From JAGGAG01 sp031402225 (lineage in GTDB: Bacteria > Gemmatimonadota > Gemmatimonadetes > Gemmatimonadales > GWC2-71-9), in the NCBI GenBank assembly GCA_031402225.1, contig JANNSD010000050.1:62001-126000 (forward strand): a stretch of 64,000 bases of DNA. The letters are read 5' to 3'. Below are positions 41,689-51,498 of this stretch, one piece after another. The translations under genes and the position numbers were made by a program. Below the pieces are notes generated by a model that did not search any database, was not told where the DNA came from, and was given only the letters and a program-made list of their open reading frames with translations. How positions within the stretch are numbered: the first letter of the stretch is position 1; every line of letters starts with the position of its first letter.

Positions 41689-43494
41689 TCAGGCCCCCGT
41701 CTTTCCCGTCAGTATCCCGTCGCGGATGCGCGTGGCCTTCTCGTTCGCGCTCGGGTCTGCCTCCACCTTCAGGTTGCCGAGCTGTACCTTCGCGTCGAGG
41801 TTGAGTGTCTCGGTGCCCCGTCGCACGGTAATGACGAAGGGCGCATCGGCCTTGCCGCTGTAGAGTTGCCGGAACGCCGGGCCGAAGTCGGTTCCCGCCG
41901 TGACGGGAACGTCGCCCACCGACACGAGGTAGTCGCCCGGCTTCACTCCGGCGAGCGCGGCGGCGCTTCCCGGGGCGACGGCAGCCACCCGGACGCCGGT
42001 GCTGTCGCTGTCGGACTGGACGCCGAGGCGGGGCTCACGATTCAGCCGCAGGCCGGCGAGCGGGAGGATCGAGTCCCATGGGTAGGGCGCCCTGCCATCA
42101 ACGTAGAGGCGATTGAAGTCAGTGAACGACTTGCCGCCCGCCGCCTTGTTGACCGCTGCCCACCATTCCGCGCTGGTGAACCCGCGGTCGTGCTTGTAGG
42201 CACTCTGGTAGACACTGCGCATGACGTCGTCGAGCGACTGCCGGTTGTTGCTCGCGTCACGAATCATGATGTCGAGCATCAGGCCAGCCAGTGACCCCTT
42301 GTCGTAGTACAGGTACCCGGTGCCGTCGGTCGGGTGGATCCACGTTGACAGCGACGCGTCCTCGAGTGATACCGGCGCCGCCGCATTCACGTTGTTGATC
42401 TTGCCCGTGGTGGTCGCGAAGAAGTTCGATGGCTCGACCAGCTGTGCCCGGACCAGCACCAGGTCGGCGTAGTAGTCGGTGATGCCCTCGCTCACCCACA
42501 ACCACGGCGTGGCCTGCGACCGGTCGTAGCGGTAGGGGTAGAGGTCGGCGGGACGGAGCCGCTTCACGTTCCAGGCGTGGATGATCTCGTGCGCATAGAG
42601 CCCGTCCAGGAACGGGTTGCCCAGCGCCAGCGGGGTGATCACGTCCACGTGCGAGTTCTGGTGCTCGAGACCGCTCGCGCCTTGGTAGCTGGAGTCGGCG
42701 ATCTGCATGATTGTGTAGGTCTTGAACGGCTTGTCGCCGAACGCCTGGATCATCGGTGGCCACATCTTCTGGATGCGGGTCCACGTCTCGGCGCGCGGCG
42801 TGCCCGACAGGCTGCCGGCCGGGTACGTGGCCAGGCGTACCGTGATGCCCTCCACCTGAACGCTGTCATAGTCGAACCGGCCCACGAAAAACGGCATGTC
42901 AACCAGGTCGTGGTAGTTGCCCTCGCGATAGTTGTCCCTGGTACCGCTGGACGTCATACCGGTCGCCACAATCCAGTCGCTCTCGGTGTTGATGCGCACC
43001 GTGGCGGGGAAGGCAAGGGGCTGCCCCTCCGGGTACATGAACACGTTGGTGCCGTTGAACAGCAGGAACTCATCGCGGGCCCAGGACATCGCATTGTCGA
43101 GGGTGTCGGCCCTGAAGTCGAAGGACACCTTCACCGGGCCCGGGCCTGCCGTGCGGATGCGCCAGGTGTCGTAATCGAGCTTGTCCCACTCGAGCGCCTG
43201 CCCGGCCCGCGTCGGCGTGAAGTTCGACACCCACTTGGCGAAGTCGGTGATCTCGTACGCCCCCGGCGTCCACGCCGGCAACGAGAGGAGCACCGGCTGG
43301 GCACCGCTCACGTCGAACGTCATGGTGACGGACATGGCCCGTCGTTTCGCCAGGTCGCGATTGAAGGTCACCTCGTAGGCGACATTGGCGATCGGCGCCG
43401 ACTTGAGCGGGGCCAGGACTGCGGCTGGCTTCTGTGCGGCAAGCAGTCCCGCAGTGGCGAATGGGATCAGGGACAGCGAGAACAGTGTGCGCAT
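41689..43494 (-). CDS. M61-family metallopeptidase with PDZ domain
   Basis: 601 aa, secreted (signal MRTLFSLSLIPFATAGLLAAQ). N-terminal beta domain YEVTFNRDL...LPAWTPGAYEITDF is typical of glycyl-aminopeptidase M61. Gluzincin site HEIIH (302-306) with the third ligand in SEGITDYYADL. PDZ domain near residues 500-570 (GVRVAAVAPGSAAALAGVKPGDYLVSVGDVPV). Last gene of the tkt-tal-symporter-peptidase run; 7 bp after the symporter. Confidence 0.92.
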   Translation of the reverse strand: MRTLFSLSLIPFATAGLLAAQKPAAVLAPLKSAPIANVAYEVTFNRDLAKRRAMSVTMTFDVSGAQPVLLSLPAWTPGAYEITDFAKWVSNFTPTRAGQALEWDKLDYDTWRIRTAGPGPVKVSFDFRADTLDNAMSWARDEFLLFNGTNVFMYPEGQPLAFPATVRINTESDWIVATGMTSSGTRDNYREGNYHDLVDMPFFVGRFDYDSVQVEGITVRLATYPAGSLSGTPRAETWTRIQKMWPPMIQAFGDKPFKTYTIMQIADSSYQGASGLEHQNSHVDVITPLALGNPFLDGLYAHEIIHAWNVKRLRPADLYPYRYDRSQATPWLWVSEGITDYYADLVLVRAQLVEPSNFFATTTGKINNVNAAAPVSLEDASLSTWIHPTDGTGYLYYDKGSLAGLMLDIMIRDASNNRQSLDDVMRSVYQSAYKHDRGFTSAEWWAAVNKAAGGKSFTDFNRLYVDGRAPYPWDSILPLAGLRLNREPRLGVQSDSDSTGVRVAAVAPGSAAALAGVKPGDYLVSVGDVPVTAGTDFGPAFRQLYSGKADAPFVITVRRGTETLNLDAKVQLGNLKVEADPSANEKATRIRDGILTGKTGA

Positions 43495-43501
43495 GACTCC
43501 C

Positions 43502-44761
43502 TCAAGGATGGAACGACAAATCGCGCGCGGGCTCTTCCCGGCCCGGCGCGTCCCACTCGGCCTCGCCTTCCCAGCGTGCCATCACCGCCGTCGCGAGGCA
43601 GTTGCCGACGAGGTTCACCATGGTACGCGCCATGTCCATGAGTTCATCGACGCCAAGGATGACGGCAACGCCCTCCAGCGGCAGCCCGTAGGTGGACAGC
43701 ACGCCCGACAGCACCACCAGGGAGGCGCGCGGCACCGCCGCGATTCCCTTGCTGGTAATGAGCAGGGTCAGCATCATGCCGAGTTGCGTCGGGAGCGTCA
43801 TTTCCACCCCCGCGGCTTGTGCGACGAACAGCGATGCCACGCCAAGATAGAGCGTGGAGCCATCGAGGTTGAAGGAGTAGCCCGTGGGCATCACGAACGC
43901 GACGATGCGCCGAGGCACGCCGAACTGCACCATCCGTTCCATGGCCAGTGGCAGCGCCGCGTCGGATGACGTGGTGGTGAAGGCGATGAGGGCCGGGTCC
44001 TTCACGGCGCGGATGAAGCGCCGGATCGGCACGCGGGCGATCAGCGCGGCCGGCACGAGTGCCAGGAGCGCGAACACGATGAGCGCGCCATACAGCGTCA
44101 GGATGAGTTTCGCGAGGTTGCCAAGCACGCCGAGCCCCGAGTGGCTCACGGTCACCGCCATGGCCGCCCCGATACCGATTGGGGCGTACTTCATGATGAT
44201 GGCGACGAACTTGAACATCACCTCCATGATCCCCTCGGCGAACTGCAGGATCACTTCCTTGGGTCGGCCCTTCACCTGGGTCAGCCCGATTCCGAACAGC
44301 GTGGACCAGAAAACCACCTGCAGGATCTCGTTGTCAGCCGCCGCCTCGAAGAAGCTGCGGGGCACGACATGCTCGAGGAATCCGCCAAACGTTGTTGGCG
44401 CAGCCTTGACCTGCTGGCCCGGGTCGGGCGGCGGCAGGATCACGCCCACACCCGGACGGACGAGGTTGCCGGCGATGAGTCCGATGGCCAGCGCCACCGA
44501 GGTCATGAGCCAGAAATAGGCAATGGCCTTGACGGCGAGCCGGCCGATGCGCTTCAGGTCGTCGCCGTGCCCGGCGATGCCCACCACCAGCGTGCCGAAG
44601 ATGATCGGCACGACGATCGACTTGATCATGCGCAGGAAGATCGTCGAGAGGGGCTTGAGCTTGACCGCGAACTCGGGGGTGAGCCACCCCACGAGGATAC
44701 CGACGCCCATGCCGATGAAGATCCAGTGGGTGAGGGTCGTGCGCTTGAGGAGGCGCCACAT
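43502..44761 (-). CDS. Dicarboxylate/amino acid:cation symporter (DAACS family)
   Basis: 419 aa with eight membrane helices and two re-entrant hairpins. The transport-domain signatures are clear: TTTSSDAALPLAM (first hairpin serine motif), GYSFNLDGSTLYL (NMDGT-like) and MDMARTMVNLVGN. This is the GltP/DctA fold that imports glutamate, aspartate or C4-dicarboxylates with protons or sodium; specificity is not resolvable. It follows tal by 2 bp, linking carboxylate uptake with the pentose phosphate genes. Confidence 0.92.
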   Translation of the reverse strand: MWRLLKRTTLTHWIFIGMGVGILVGWLTPEFAVKLKPLSTIFLRMIKSIVVPIIFGTLVVGIAGHGDDLKRIGRLAVKAIAYFWLMTSVALAIGLIAGNLVRPGVGVILPPPDPGQQVKAAPTTFGGFLEHVVPRSFFEAAADNEILQVVFWSTLFGIGLTQVKGRPKEVILQFAEGIMEVMFKFVAIIMKYAPIGIGAAMAVTVSHSGLGVLGNLAKLILTLYGALIVFALLALVPAALIARVPIRRFIRAVKDPALIAFTTTSSDAALPLAMERMVQFGVPRRIVAFVMPTGYSFNLDGSTLYLGVASLFVAQAAGVEMTLPTQLGMMLTLLITSKGIAAVPRASLVVLSGVLSTYGLPLEGVAVILGVDELMDMARTMVNLVGNCLATAVMARWEGEAEWDAPGREEPARDLSFHP

Positions 44762-44763
44762 CG

Positions 44764-45909
44764 TCAGTGCGCCGCCAATGCGCCCGCCTTGGCCTCGATG
44801 CCCGCAAGGAGCGAACGGTAGGATGCCGCGAACTTCGCCACGCCATCGGCCTCGAGGTCCTTCGTGATCGCGCCCAGGTCGATGCCGTACTCGACCAGTG
44901 CCGAGAGCCGCCGGGCCGAATGCGCCACGTGCTCATCGAGGTGAAGGCAGAGCTGGCCGCGCTCACGGAAGGCGGCGAACGTCTCCGGCGGCAGCGTGTT
45001 GACCGTGCGGGGGCCGATCAGCGCCTCGACGTAGTACACGTCGGACAGGCGAGGGTCCTTGGAACTCGTCGACGCCCACAGCGGCCGCTGCGGGTACGCG
45101 CCACGCGCCGAGAGCTGGTGCCAGCGCGGCAGGTGCAGCGACTGGCCGAACCGCTCGTACGCCGTGGCCGCATTCGCGATGGCGATGGTGCTGCGAAGCT
45201 GGCTGGCGAACACATGACCGCTGTTGGCGGCGCGCTCGAGCAGTGGGTCGACCTTCCCGTCGAGCCGACTCACGAAAAAGCTGGCCACGCTGCAGGGCGC
45301 GCGCTGCGTGCCCGCGCGCGGGGTCTGGAAGAACGCCTCCATGCCCGTCATGAAGGCGTCGATGACTTCCTGGTAGCGGCTCACGGAGAACAACAGCGTC
45401 ACGTTCACGTTGATGCCCGCTGCCAGGCACCGGGTGATCGCCGGGAGGCCCTCGCGCGTGCCGGGAATCTTGATCATGACGTTGGGCCGGTTCACCGCGG
45501 CCCAGAGTCGCTCCGCCTCGCGCACCGTGCCCTCGGTGTCGTGTGCCAGCGTGGGCGATACCTCGAGCGAGACGGTACCGTCGCCGTTCGGGTCCTGCTC
45601 GAACACCTTCTGGAACACGTCACAGGCCGCCTGTACGTCCGCCACCGCCAGGGCCTCGAAGATCTCCGCCGGGCTGTGGCCCTGGTCGGCCAGCTGCTGG
45701 ATATCGCTGTCGTACAGCGTACTGGTCGCTACCGCCTTCTCGAAGATCGTCGGGTTCGACGTCATGCCCTTCAGGCCATCTTCGTGAATCAGCCGCGCCA
45801 GTTCGCCCGAACGCACGAGGTCGCGCGTGATGAAGTCGTACCAGGGACTCTGGCCCAGGCGGCTCAGTGCCACGAGCGGATTGGCGGTCGCGGATGGATT
45901 GTCGCTCAT
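44764..45909 (-). CDS. tal: Transaldolase
   Basis: Class I transaldolase of the non-oxidative pentose phosphate pathway, 381 aa, the longer form typical of actinobacteria and cyanobacteria. Schiff-base lysine K147 in NVMIKIPGT; conserved GMTSNPTIFEKA near the start and NVTLLFS after the lysine. Its start overlaps the tkt stop by 4 bp, so the two enzymes of the same pathway are co-translated. Confidence 0.95.
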   Translation of the reverse strand: MSDNPSATANPLVALSRLGQSPWYDFITRDLVRSGELARLIHEDGLKGMTSNPTIFEKAVATSTLYDSDIQQLADQGHSPAEIFEALAVADVQAACDVFQKVFEQDPNGDGTVSLEVSPTLAHDTEGTVREAERLWAAVNRPNVMIKIPGTREGLPAITRCLAAGINVNVTLLFSVSRYQEVIDAFMTGMEAFFQTPRAGTQRAPCSVASFFVSRLDGKVDPLLERAANSGHVFASQLRSTIAIANAATAYERFGQSLHLPRWHQLSARGAYPQRPLWASTSSKDPRLSDVYYVEALIGPRTVNTLPPETFAAFRERGQLCLHLDEHVAHSARRLSALVEYGIDLGAITKDLEADGVAKFAASYRSLLAGIEAKAGALAAH

Positions 45910-47948
45910 GCATCGCTCCGGGTGAGGAGGTCCCTGACGGCGGCAGCAGCAGCAGCGGGCGTGAAGCCGAACTCGGCAAAGAGGCGCTCGGCGGGTGCCG
46001 AGGCCCCGAAGGTGCGCATGGCGATGACGGTGCCGCGGTCGCCGACCCAGCGCTCCCAGCCAAAGGGGCTGGCGGCCTCGATCGCCACGCGGGCGTGGAC
46101 GGCGGGCAGCAGGACCTGGTCGCGATACAACTGGGGCTGCGCAGCGAACAGTTCCCAGGACGGCATCGAGACAACTCGCGTCGGTACGCCCTCACGATCG
46201 AGCAGCTCCGCCGCCGTCATGGCAACGCCGACTTCGGAGCCGGTCGCCAGCAGGATGGCGCGCGGTGCCGTGGCCGGTTCGTGCGCCACGTACGCGCCCC
46301 GCCCCACCTCGGTCGCCGTGGCGAGTCGTGGCAGCACCGGCACCTTCTGCCGTGTCAGCACGATCGCGGTCGGGCCGTCCCTTCGCTCGAGCGCAACTTT
46401 CCACGAGGCTACCGCCTCGTTGGCATCGGCCGGCCGCAGCGTCACCAACCCCGGTATCGCGCGCAGCATGGGGAGCTGGTCGATCGGCTGGTGCGTTGGT
46501 CCGTCTTCACCGACGCCGATCGAATCGTGCGTCCCGATGTAGATGACCGGCAGGCCCATGAGGGCGGAGAGCCGTATCGACGGCTTCATGTAGTCGAAGA
46601 ACACCAGGAAGGTGCTGCCAAAGGGCCGGACGCAGCCGTGCGCCGCCAAGCCGTTCATGCAGGCACCCATCGCGTGTTCACGCACGCCCCAGTGCACCGC
46701 GCGGCCCGCAATGCCGGGCCCGAACGCGCCGCCAAGCTTCTGACCGACGCCCGTGCTTCCCGCCAGGTCGGCCGACCCGCCTACCAGATTGCCGACATGA
46801 GGCAGGATCGCCTGGAGTGCGGCGGCGCTCGCCTTCCGCGTTTCCACCCCGCCCTGGTCGGCGGGGAAGGTCGGCAGGTCGCGATCCCATCCGGCGGGCA
46901 ACTCACCGCGCTGTTCCCGTGCGTATTCGGCGGCCTCGGCACCATACGCTACCTTGTAGCGCGCGAACGCGGCCTGCCAACTGGCTTGCGCCTCGGCCCC
47001 GTGCGCTCGGCACCGGCCCATGTCGGCATAAGCCGCATCGGGAACCACAAACTTCTGGTCCACGGCCCAGCCAAGGATCGCCTTGGTACGGCTCACCTCG
47101 TCGGACCCGAGTGGCGCGCCGTGAGCTTCACTGGTATTTCGCTTGGTGGGCGCGGGATCGGCGATAATGGTGCGCAGCACGATCAGTGTCGGCCGCTCGG
47201 ACTCGGCCTGCGCGGCGGCGAGCGCCGTGTCGATGGCCTCGAGGTCGTTGCCATCGGCCACGTGCAGCACCCGCCAGCCGTACCCCTCGAAGCGCCGGCT
47301 CGTGTCCTCCGAGAAGCTCAGACCGGTGCTGCCGTCGATCGTGATCCGATTGTCGTCATAGATCAGCGTGAGCTTGCCGAGCTTGAGGTGCCCTGCCAGG
47401 CTGGCCGCCTCGCTGGCGACGCCCTCCATCATGTCGCCGTCACTCGCCAGTGCCCAGGTGCGATGATCAACGATCGTCGCGTCGGGCTGGTTGAACCGGG
47501 CCGCCAGGAACCGTTCGGCCATCGCCATGCCCACCGCGTTGCCGACGCCTTGGCCGAGCGGCCCGGTGGTTACCTCGACCCCGGGCGTGGGCCCTCGCTC
47601 GGGATGGCCCGGTGTCCGGGACTGCCACTGCCTGAAGTTGCGGATTTCGTCCAGCGGGAGATCATATCCACTCAGGTGCAGCACGCTGTACAGCAGCATC
47701 GACGCATGCCCGCACGACAGGACGAATCGATCGCGGTCCTCCCAGTTCGGGTCAGCGGGATTGTGCCGGAGGTACCGGGTCCACAGCAGGTATGCGACGG
47801 GTGCCAGAGCCATCGGCGTACCGGGATGGCCCGAGTTGGCCTGCTCCACCGCATCCATGGCCAGCACGCGGATCGTGTTGATGCTGACCCAGGGGTCGAC
47901 GCTCGAGGCCGCCGAGGCAGGCGGCGCGACGGAGCGAGTGGCTTCCAC
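45906..47948 (-). CDS. tkt: Transketolase
   Basis: 680-aa thiamine diphosphate enzyme. Cofactor motif SDGDMMEGVASEAASLAGHLKLG...YDDN, N-terminal DAVEQANSGHPGTPM, pyrimidine-domain TFLVFFDYMKPSIRLSALMG and HDSIGVGEDGPTHQP. GTG start at 47948 with AAAGGAG about 12 bases upstream. First gene of the minus-strand operon and divergent from the carH-like regulator across 107 bp. Confidence 0.96.
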   Translation of the reverse strand: MEATRSVAPPASAASSVDPWVSINTIRVLAMDAVEQANSGHPGTPMALAPVAYLLWTRYLRHNPADPNWEDRDRFVLSCGHASMLLYSVLHLSGYDLPLDEIRNFRQWQSRTPGHPERGPTPGVEVTTGPLGQGVGNAVGMAMAERFLAARFNQPDATIVDHRTWALASDGDMMEGVASEAASLAGHLKLGKLTLIYDDNRITIDGSTGLSFSEDTSRRFEGYGWRVLHVADGNDLEAIDTALAAAQAESERPTLIVLRTIIADPAPTKRNTSEAHGAPLGSDEVSRTKAILGWAVDQKFVVPDAAYADMGRCRAHGAEAQASWQAAFARYKVAYGAEAAEYAREQRGELPAGWDRDLPTFPADQGGVETRKASAAALQAILPHVGNLVGGSADLAGSTGVGQKLGGAFGPGIAGRAVHWGVREHAMGACMNGLAAHGCVRPFGSTFLVFFDYMKPSIRLSALMGLPVIYIGTHDSIGVGEDGPTHQPIDQLPMLRAIPGLVTLRPADANEAVASWKVALERRDGPTAIVLTRQKVPVLPRLATATEVGRGAYVAHEPATAPRAILLATGSEVGVAMTAAELLDREGVPTRVVSMPSWELFAAQPQLYRDQVLLPAVHARVAIEAASPFGWERWVGDRGTVIAMRTFGASAPAERLFAEFGFTPAAAAAAVRDLLTRSDA

Positions 47949-48055
47949 CGGCAGAGTGGGCTCCTTTCAACGGGGCGGTAGCGTGGCGCCAGGGCTGGTC
48001 GCGGTCGCAAAGATAACCGCCGGGGAATCTTTTCGGGGGGCGAAGTGTATCGGCA

Positions 48056-49015
48056 ATGCAGTCTGCAACTTCCGCCATCGGTGATCGTGACATGACCCGA
48101 CGCAACCCGTACCCCAAGGTGGTCGCTGGGGGGGAACGGACGTACGAAATTCACGAGGCTGCCCAGCTTACCGGCCTTGCCCCGGCGCGTCTGCGCGTCT
48201 GGGAGCGGCGGTACGCCGTGGTCCGCCCCGCCCGGCAGCCAAACGGGTATCGAGCCTACACTGCCGAGCAGGTGGCGTTGCTCCGGTCGTTCGCCCGGCT
48301 CATCGAGGCTGGGGAGCGTATCGGCGACCTCGTGGTCCAGCCCATTGAGGAGGTGCTGAACCGCGCCGAGGCCCGGGACATTGACGAGTCCGCTCACGGG
48401 GCACTGCTCGCCGCCGTGGTATCATTCGACCGGGATCGGCTCGAGGTCCTGGTGGCGGAACAGCTTCGCGACAGGGGCCTGAGCGGTTTTGCGCGCGACG
48501 TGGCCTTGCCGCTGGCGCAGGTGCTTGGGGATCTCTGGGTCCTGGGCAAGGTCCCGATTGCGGCCGAGCACCTGGCGAGCGAGGTGGTGGTCCACGCGCT
48601 GAAAGCCGGCCTCAGGGATTCTCGCGGCGACGGCCAGATCTGCCTGGCGGCGTGCCTTCCGGGCGAGCGGCACGAGTGGGGGTTCCTGGCCAGTCTCGCC
48701 GACGTTCAGGAGCTCGGATGGCAGGTGCACTATCTCGGTGCCGACCTGCCGGTCGATGATGTGGTCGACGCGGCCTGGAAGCGCCGGGCCCAGGCGGTCG
48801 CCTTCAGCGTCAGCGACCCCCGGCTGGTGGAGCCGCAGCTGTCCGCCCTGACGCGACTGCCGGCCCGGTTGCCTCCCCGTGCCATCCCGATCATCGGGGG
48901 CGGGGGAGTGGCGCCGTTCGAGCACATCCTGCGATCGGCCGGTTACCGCATCGGCCTTGAATCCTTCACCCTTGGCGCGCCCGATGCTGCCGCGCGCGCA
49001 GCGGTGGGCACCTGA
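48056..49015 (+). CDS. carH: CarH-like adenosylcobalamin photoreceptor regulator (MerR-HTH plus B12 domain)
   Basis: 319 aa (or 307 from ATG 48092). N-terminal MerR-type winged helix YEIHEAAQLTGLAPARLRVWERRY...NGYRAYTAEQV. The helical-bundle cap carries the CarH Wx9EH signature (W161, E171, H172) that covers the upper axial face of adenosylcobalamin. The B12 Rossmann domain supplies the lower ligand H206 in PGERHEWG and the LGADLPVDDVV segment. In Thermus and Myxococcus such proteins repress carotenoid genes in the dark and release DNA on light-driven loss of the adenosyl group. Here it lies directly upstream of crtI and crtB, as that role predicts. Confidence 0.9.
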   Translation: MQSATSAIGDRDMTRRNPYPKVVAGGERTYEIHEAAQLTGLAPARLRVWERRYAVVRPARQPNGYRAYTAEQVALLRSFARLIEAGERIGDLVVQPIEEVLNRAEARDIDESAHGALLAAVVSFDRDRLEVLVAEQLRDRGLSGFARDVALPLAQVLGDLWVLGKVPIAAEHLASEVVVHALKAGLRDSRGDGQICLAACLPGERHEWGFLASLADVQELGWQVHYLGADLPVDDVVDAAWKRRAQAVAFSVSDPRLVEPQLSALTRLPARLPPRAIPIIGGGGVAPFEHILRSAGYRIGLESFTLGAPDAAARAAVGT

Positions 49016-49042
49016 ACCTGTCGAACGGGCCCGAAATGTCTC

Positions 49043-50602
49043 ATGACTGACGTTGCTACCCCTCGGTCCCCGACCGGGCATCCCGTCATCCCGGTGCCGG
49101 GTTCGGTCGCGGCTGGCCGTCGCCGGAGCGCCATTGTGGTTGGTGCCGGCATTGGCGGCCTGGCGACGGCGGTCCGCCTCGCCCACGCGGGGTGGGAGGT
49201 CACCGTGCTCGAGCAGCACGACCGCCCCGGTGGCCGCGCGGGACGCTGGGAGTCGAAGGGCTTCACCTTTGACACCGGTCCGTCGCTCGTCATGATGACC
49301 GAGTACTGGCAGAAGCTGTTCAGCGATGTCGGTCGCCGCCTCGAGGACTACCTCACCCTCGTGCAGATCGACCCGTGCTACCGTATTCACTTTCCCGACG
49401 GGACCAGCCACGAGCGGACCAGTACCCTCAACCGCCTGATCACCGAGTGCGAGGCCATCGAACCGGGGTGCGGGCCCAAGCTGCTCGCCTACCTGGCAAA
49501 GACCAGCCAGATGTACACCGACGGCCTGCAGTTCATCAGCCGCAACATGCACAAGCCGTCGTCGATGGTGAACCTGCCGAATCTCGGGATGCTGGGCCGC
49601 ACCGGCGCGCTCGGCGACCTCCAGACCATGGTGGGCAAGTACTTCAAGGATGAGCGCCTGCAGCAGTCCCTGAGCTTCCAGACGCTGTACCTCGGCCTCT
49701 CGCCCTACGAATCCCTCGCCATCTACTCACTTTTGCCGTACGTTGAGATCGCGGGGGGCATCTTCTACCCCATGGGCGGCATGCACCAGCTCGCCCTGTC
49801 CCTGGAGCGCCTGGCTGGCGAGCTCGGCGTGACCATCCGTTACGGCGCCCGGGTGGGGCGCTTCGATACCGCCGGCGATACGGTGCGCGCCGTGGTCATG
49901 GCGGATGGCTCGCGCATCGCCGCCGACCTGGTGGTGACGAACGCCGACCTGCCGTATGCCTACCAGGAGCTGCTGGGGACGCCGTACCCCGGCATCGAGA
50001 AGAAGCGGTTCAGTTGTTCGGTGGTGCTGCTGTACCTTGGCACCAGCCGAACCTGGCCGCACCTTCCGCACCACACGTTCGTGGTGGGGCGCGACATGAA
50101 GGCGGGCTGCGAGGACATGTTCGTGCATCACCGCATGCCCGAGGATCCGCCATTCTATGTGGTGGCCAGCACCCGGACCGACCCGACCCAGGCGCCGCCG
50201 GGATGCGACAATCTCTTCGTCTTGGTGCTGGCGCCAAGCCAGCCGGAGGACCGTTCGAAGTGGATCGACTGGAGCGTCGAGGGCCCGCGGGTGGAACAGC
50301 AGACACTGGCGCGAATGGAGCAGACCCTCGGCATGACCGACCTGCGGAAGCACATCGTGACCAGCCGGGTGGTGACACCGGAGGACTACCGCGTCGACTT
50401 CGGCAACCTCCGAGGCGAGGCCTTCGGCCTGTCGCACAACCTGATGCAGATCGGCTATTTTCGGCCGCACAACCGGCATGCCACGCTGAAGAACCTCTTC
50501 TTCGTTGGCCAGAGCACGCATCCCGGCTGCGGCCTGCCCATGGTCCTGATCTCGGCAGCGTGCGTGACCGACCGGATCAACGAGGAGATGCCGGCGACAT
50601 GA
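49043..50602 (+). CDS. crtI: Phytoene desaturase-type carotenoid oxidase CrtI
   Basis: 519-aa FAD enzyme. Dinucleotide motif IVVGAGIGGLATAVRLAHAG, then EQHDRPGGRAG and FTFDTGPSLVMM. C-terminal carotenoid-desaturase signature LFFVGQSTHPGCGLPMVLISA. It would introduce double bases of conjugation (double bonds) into phytoene; the number of steps cannot be inferred. 27 bp after the carH-like gene and overlapping crtB by 4 bp. Confidence 0.94.
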   Translation: MTDVATPRSPTGHPVIPVPGSVAAGRRRSAIVVGAGIGGLATAVRLAHAGWEVTVLEQHDRPGGRAGRWESKGFTFDTGPSLVMMTEYWQKLFSDVGRRLEDYLTLVQIDPCYRIHFPDGTSHERTSTLNRLITECEAIEPGCGPKLLAYLAKTSQMYTDGLQFISRNMHKPSSMVNLPNLGMLGRTGALGDLQTMVGKYFKDERLQQSLSFQTLYLGLSPYESLAIYSLLPYVEIAGGIFYPMGGMHQLALSLERLAGELGVTIRYGARVGRFDTAGDTVRAVVMADGSRIAADLVVTNADLPYAYQELLGTPYPGIEKKRFSCSVVLLYLGTSRTWPHLPHHTFVVGRDMKAGCEDMFVHHRMPEDPPFYVVASTRTDPTQAPPGCDNLFVLVLAPSQPEDRSKWIDWSVEGPRVEQQTLARMEQTLGMTDLRKHIVTSRVVTPEDYRVDFGNLRGEAFGLSHNLMQIGYFRPHNRHATLKNLFFVGQSTHPGCGLPMVLISAACVTDRINEEMPAT

Positions 50603-51498
50603 GCGCAATGCTTGAGCAGAGTTACCGGAAGGCGGAGGACGTCACGGCCGACTGGGCCAAGAGCTTCTACTTTGCCAGCCGGTTCCTGCCGCAGGTAAAG
50701 AAGCAGGCCATCTTCGCGCTGTACGACTACTGCCGGCATGCCGACAACCTGGTCGATGACCGGGGCAATCGCCCGGCCGAGCTGGTGCGGCAGGACCTGG
50801 CGAACCTGGCGAGTGAGGTGACGGCGATCCACGCCGGCGGGTCACCCCGGGACGATCGCTGGCTCGCGCTGGCCGATACACTGCACCGGTACGACATCCC
50901 GCTCGAGCCGCTGCTCGAACTCCTCGAGGGTGTCGCGATGGACTTGGAGCGTGTGGAAGTGCAGGACTACGCCACCCTGCATCACTACTGCCGACTCGTG
51001 GCCGGCGGGGTGGGACTCATGCTCGGGCCTATCCTTGGCGCGTCGCCCGAAAGCTTTCGTGAGGCCGGCGTGCGTCTCGGCGTCGCCATGCAGCTCACCA
51101 ACGTGCTGCGCGACGTCGGCGAGGACCTGGACAACGATCGTGTGTACCTCCCGGCCGAGGAGCTGACGCGCTTCGGGTTGAGCCGCGCCAGCCTGGAGGA
51201 GCGCCGGGTCACGCCCGAGTTCCGTCGCTTCATGCAGTGGCAGGTGTCGCGCGCCCGGCGCTATTTCGAGAGCGGAAGCCGCGTGGTACCGCTGTTCCCC
51301 AACGACGGCAGCCGGCTCACAGTCCGGTTGCTGCAGCAGACCTATGCGGGCATCCTCGATGCCATCGAGCGAATCGACTTCGATGTGTTCCGCGCGCGCG
51401 CGTATGTCTCCACCCCGCGCAAGCTGATTGTGCTCGGGCGGGCGATGTGGTCGGAGCGCTCCTGGACCATTCACCAGCCATCGGAGCGCTCTGTCTGA
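50599..51498 (+). CDS. crtB: Phytoene synthase CrtB
   Basis: 299 aa; condenses two geranylgeranyl diphosphates to phytoene, the first committed carotenoid step. Both aspartate-rich motifs are present: DYCRHADNLVDD (43-54) and NVLRDVGEDLDNDRVYLP. ATG 50599 overlaps the crtI stop. Confidence 0.95.
   Translation: MSAMLEQSYRKAEDVTADWAKSFYFASRFLPQVKKQAIFALYDYCRHADNLVDDRGNRPAELVRQDLANLASEVTAIHAGGSPRDDRWLALADTLHRYDIPLEPLLELLEGVAMDLERVEVQDYATLHHYCRLVAGGVGLMLGPILGASPESFREAGVRLGVAMQLTNVLRDVGEDLDNDRVYLPAEELTRFGLSRASLEERRVTPEFRRFMQWQVSRARRYFESGSRVVPLFPNDGSRLTVRLLQQTYAGILDAIERIDFDVFRARAYVSTPRKLIVLGRAMWSERSWTIHQPSERSV

Noticed and set aside
45867..47981. 704-aa open frame on the plus strand across transketolase
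   Set aside because: It is exactly antisense to tkt, whose motifs are complete; long antisense frames are expected at this GC content and the product is His/Arg-rich without domains.
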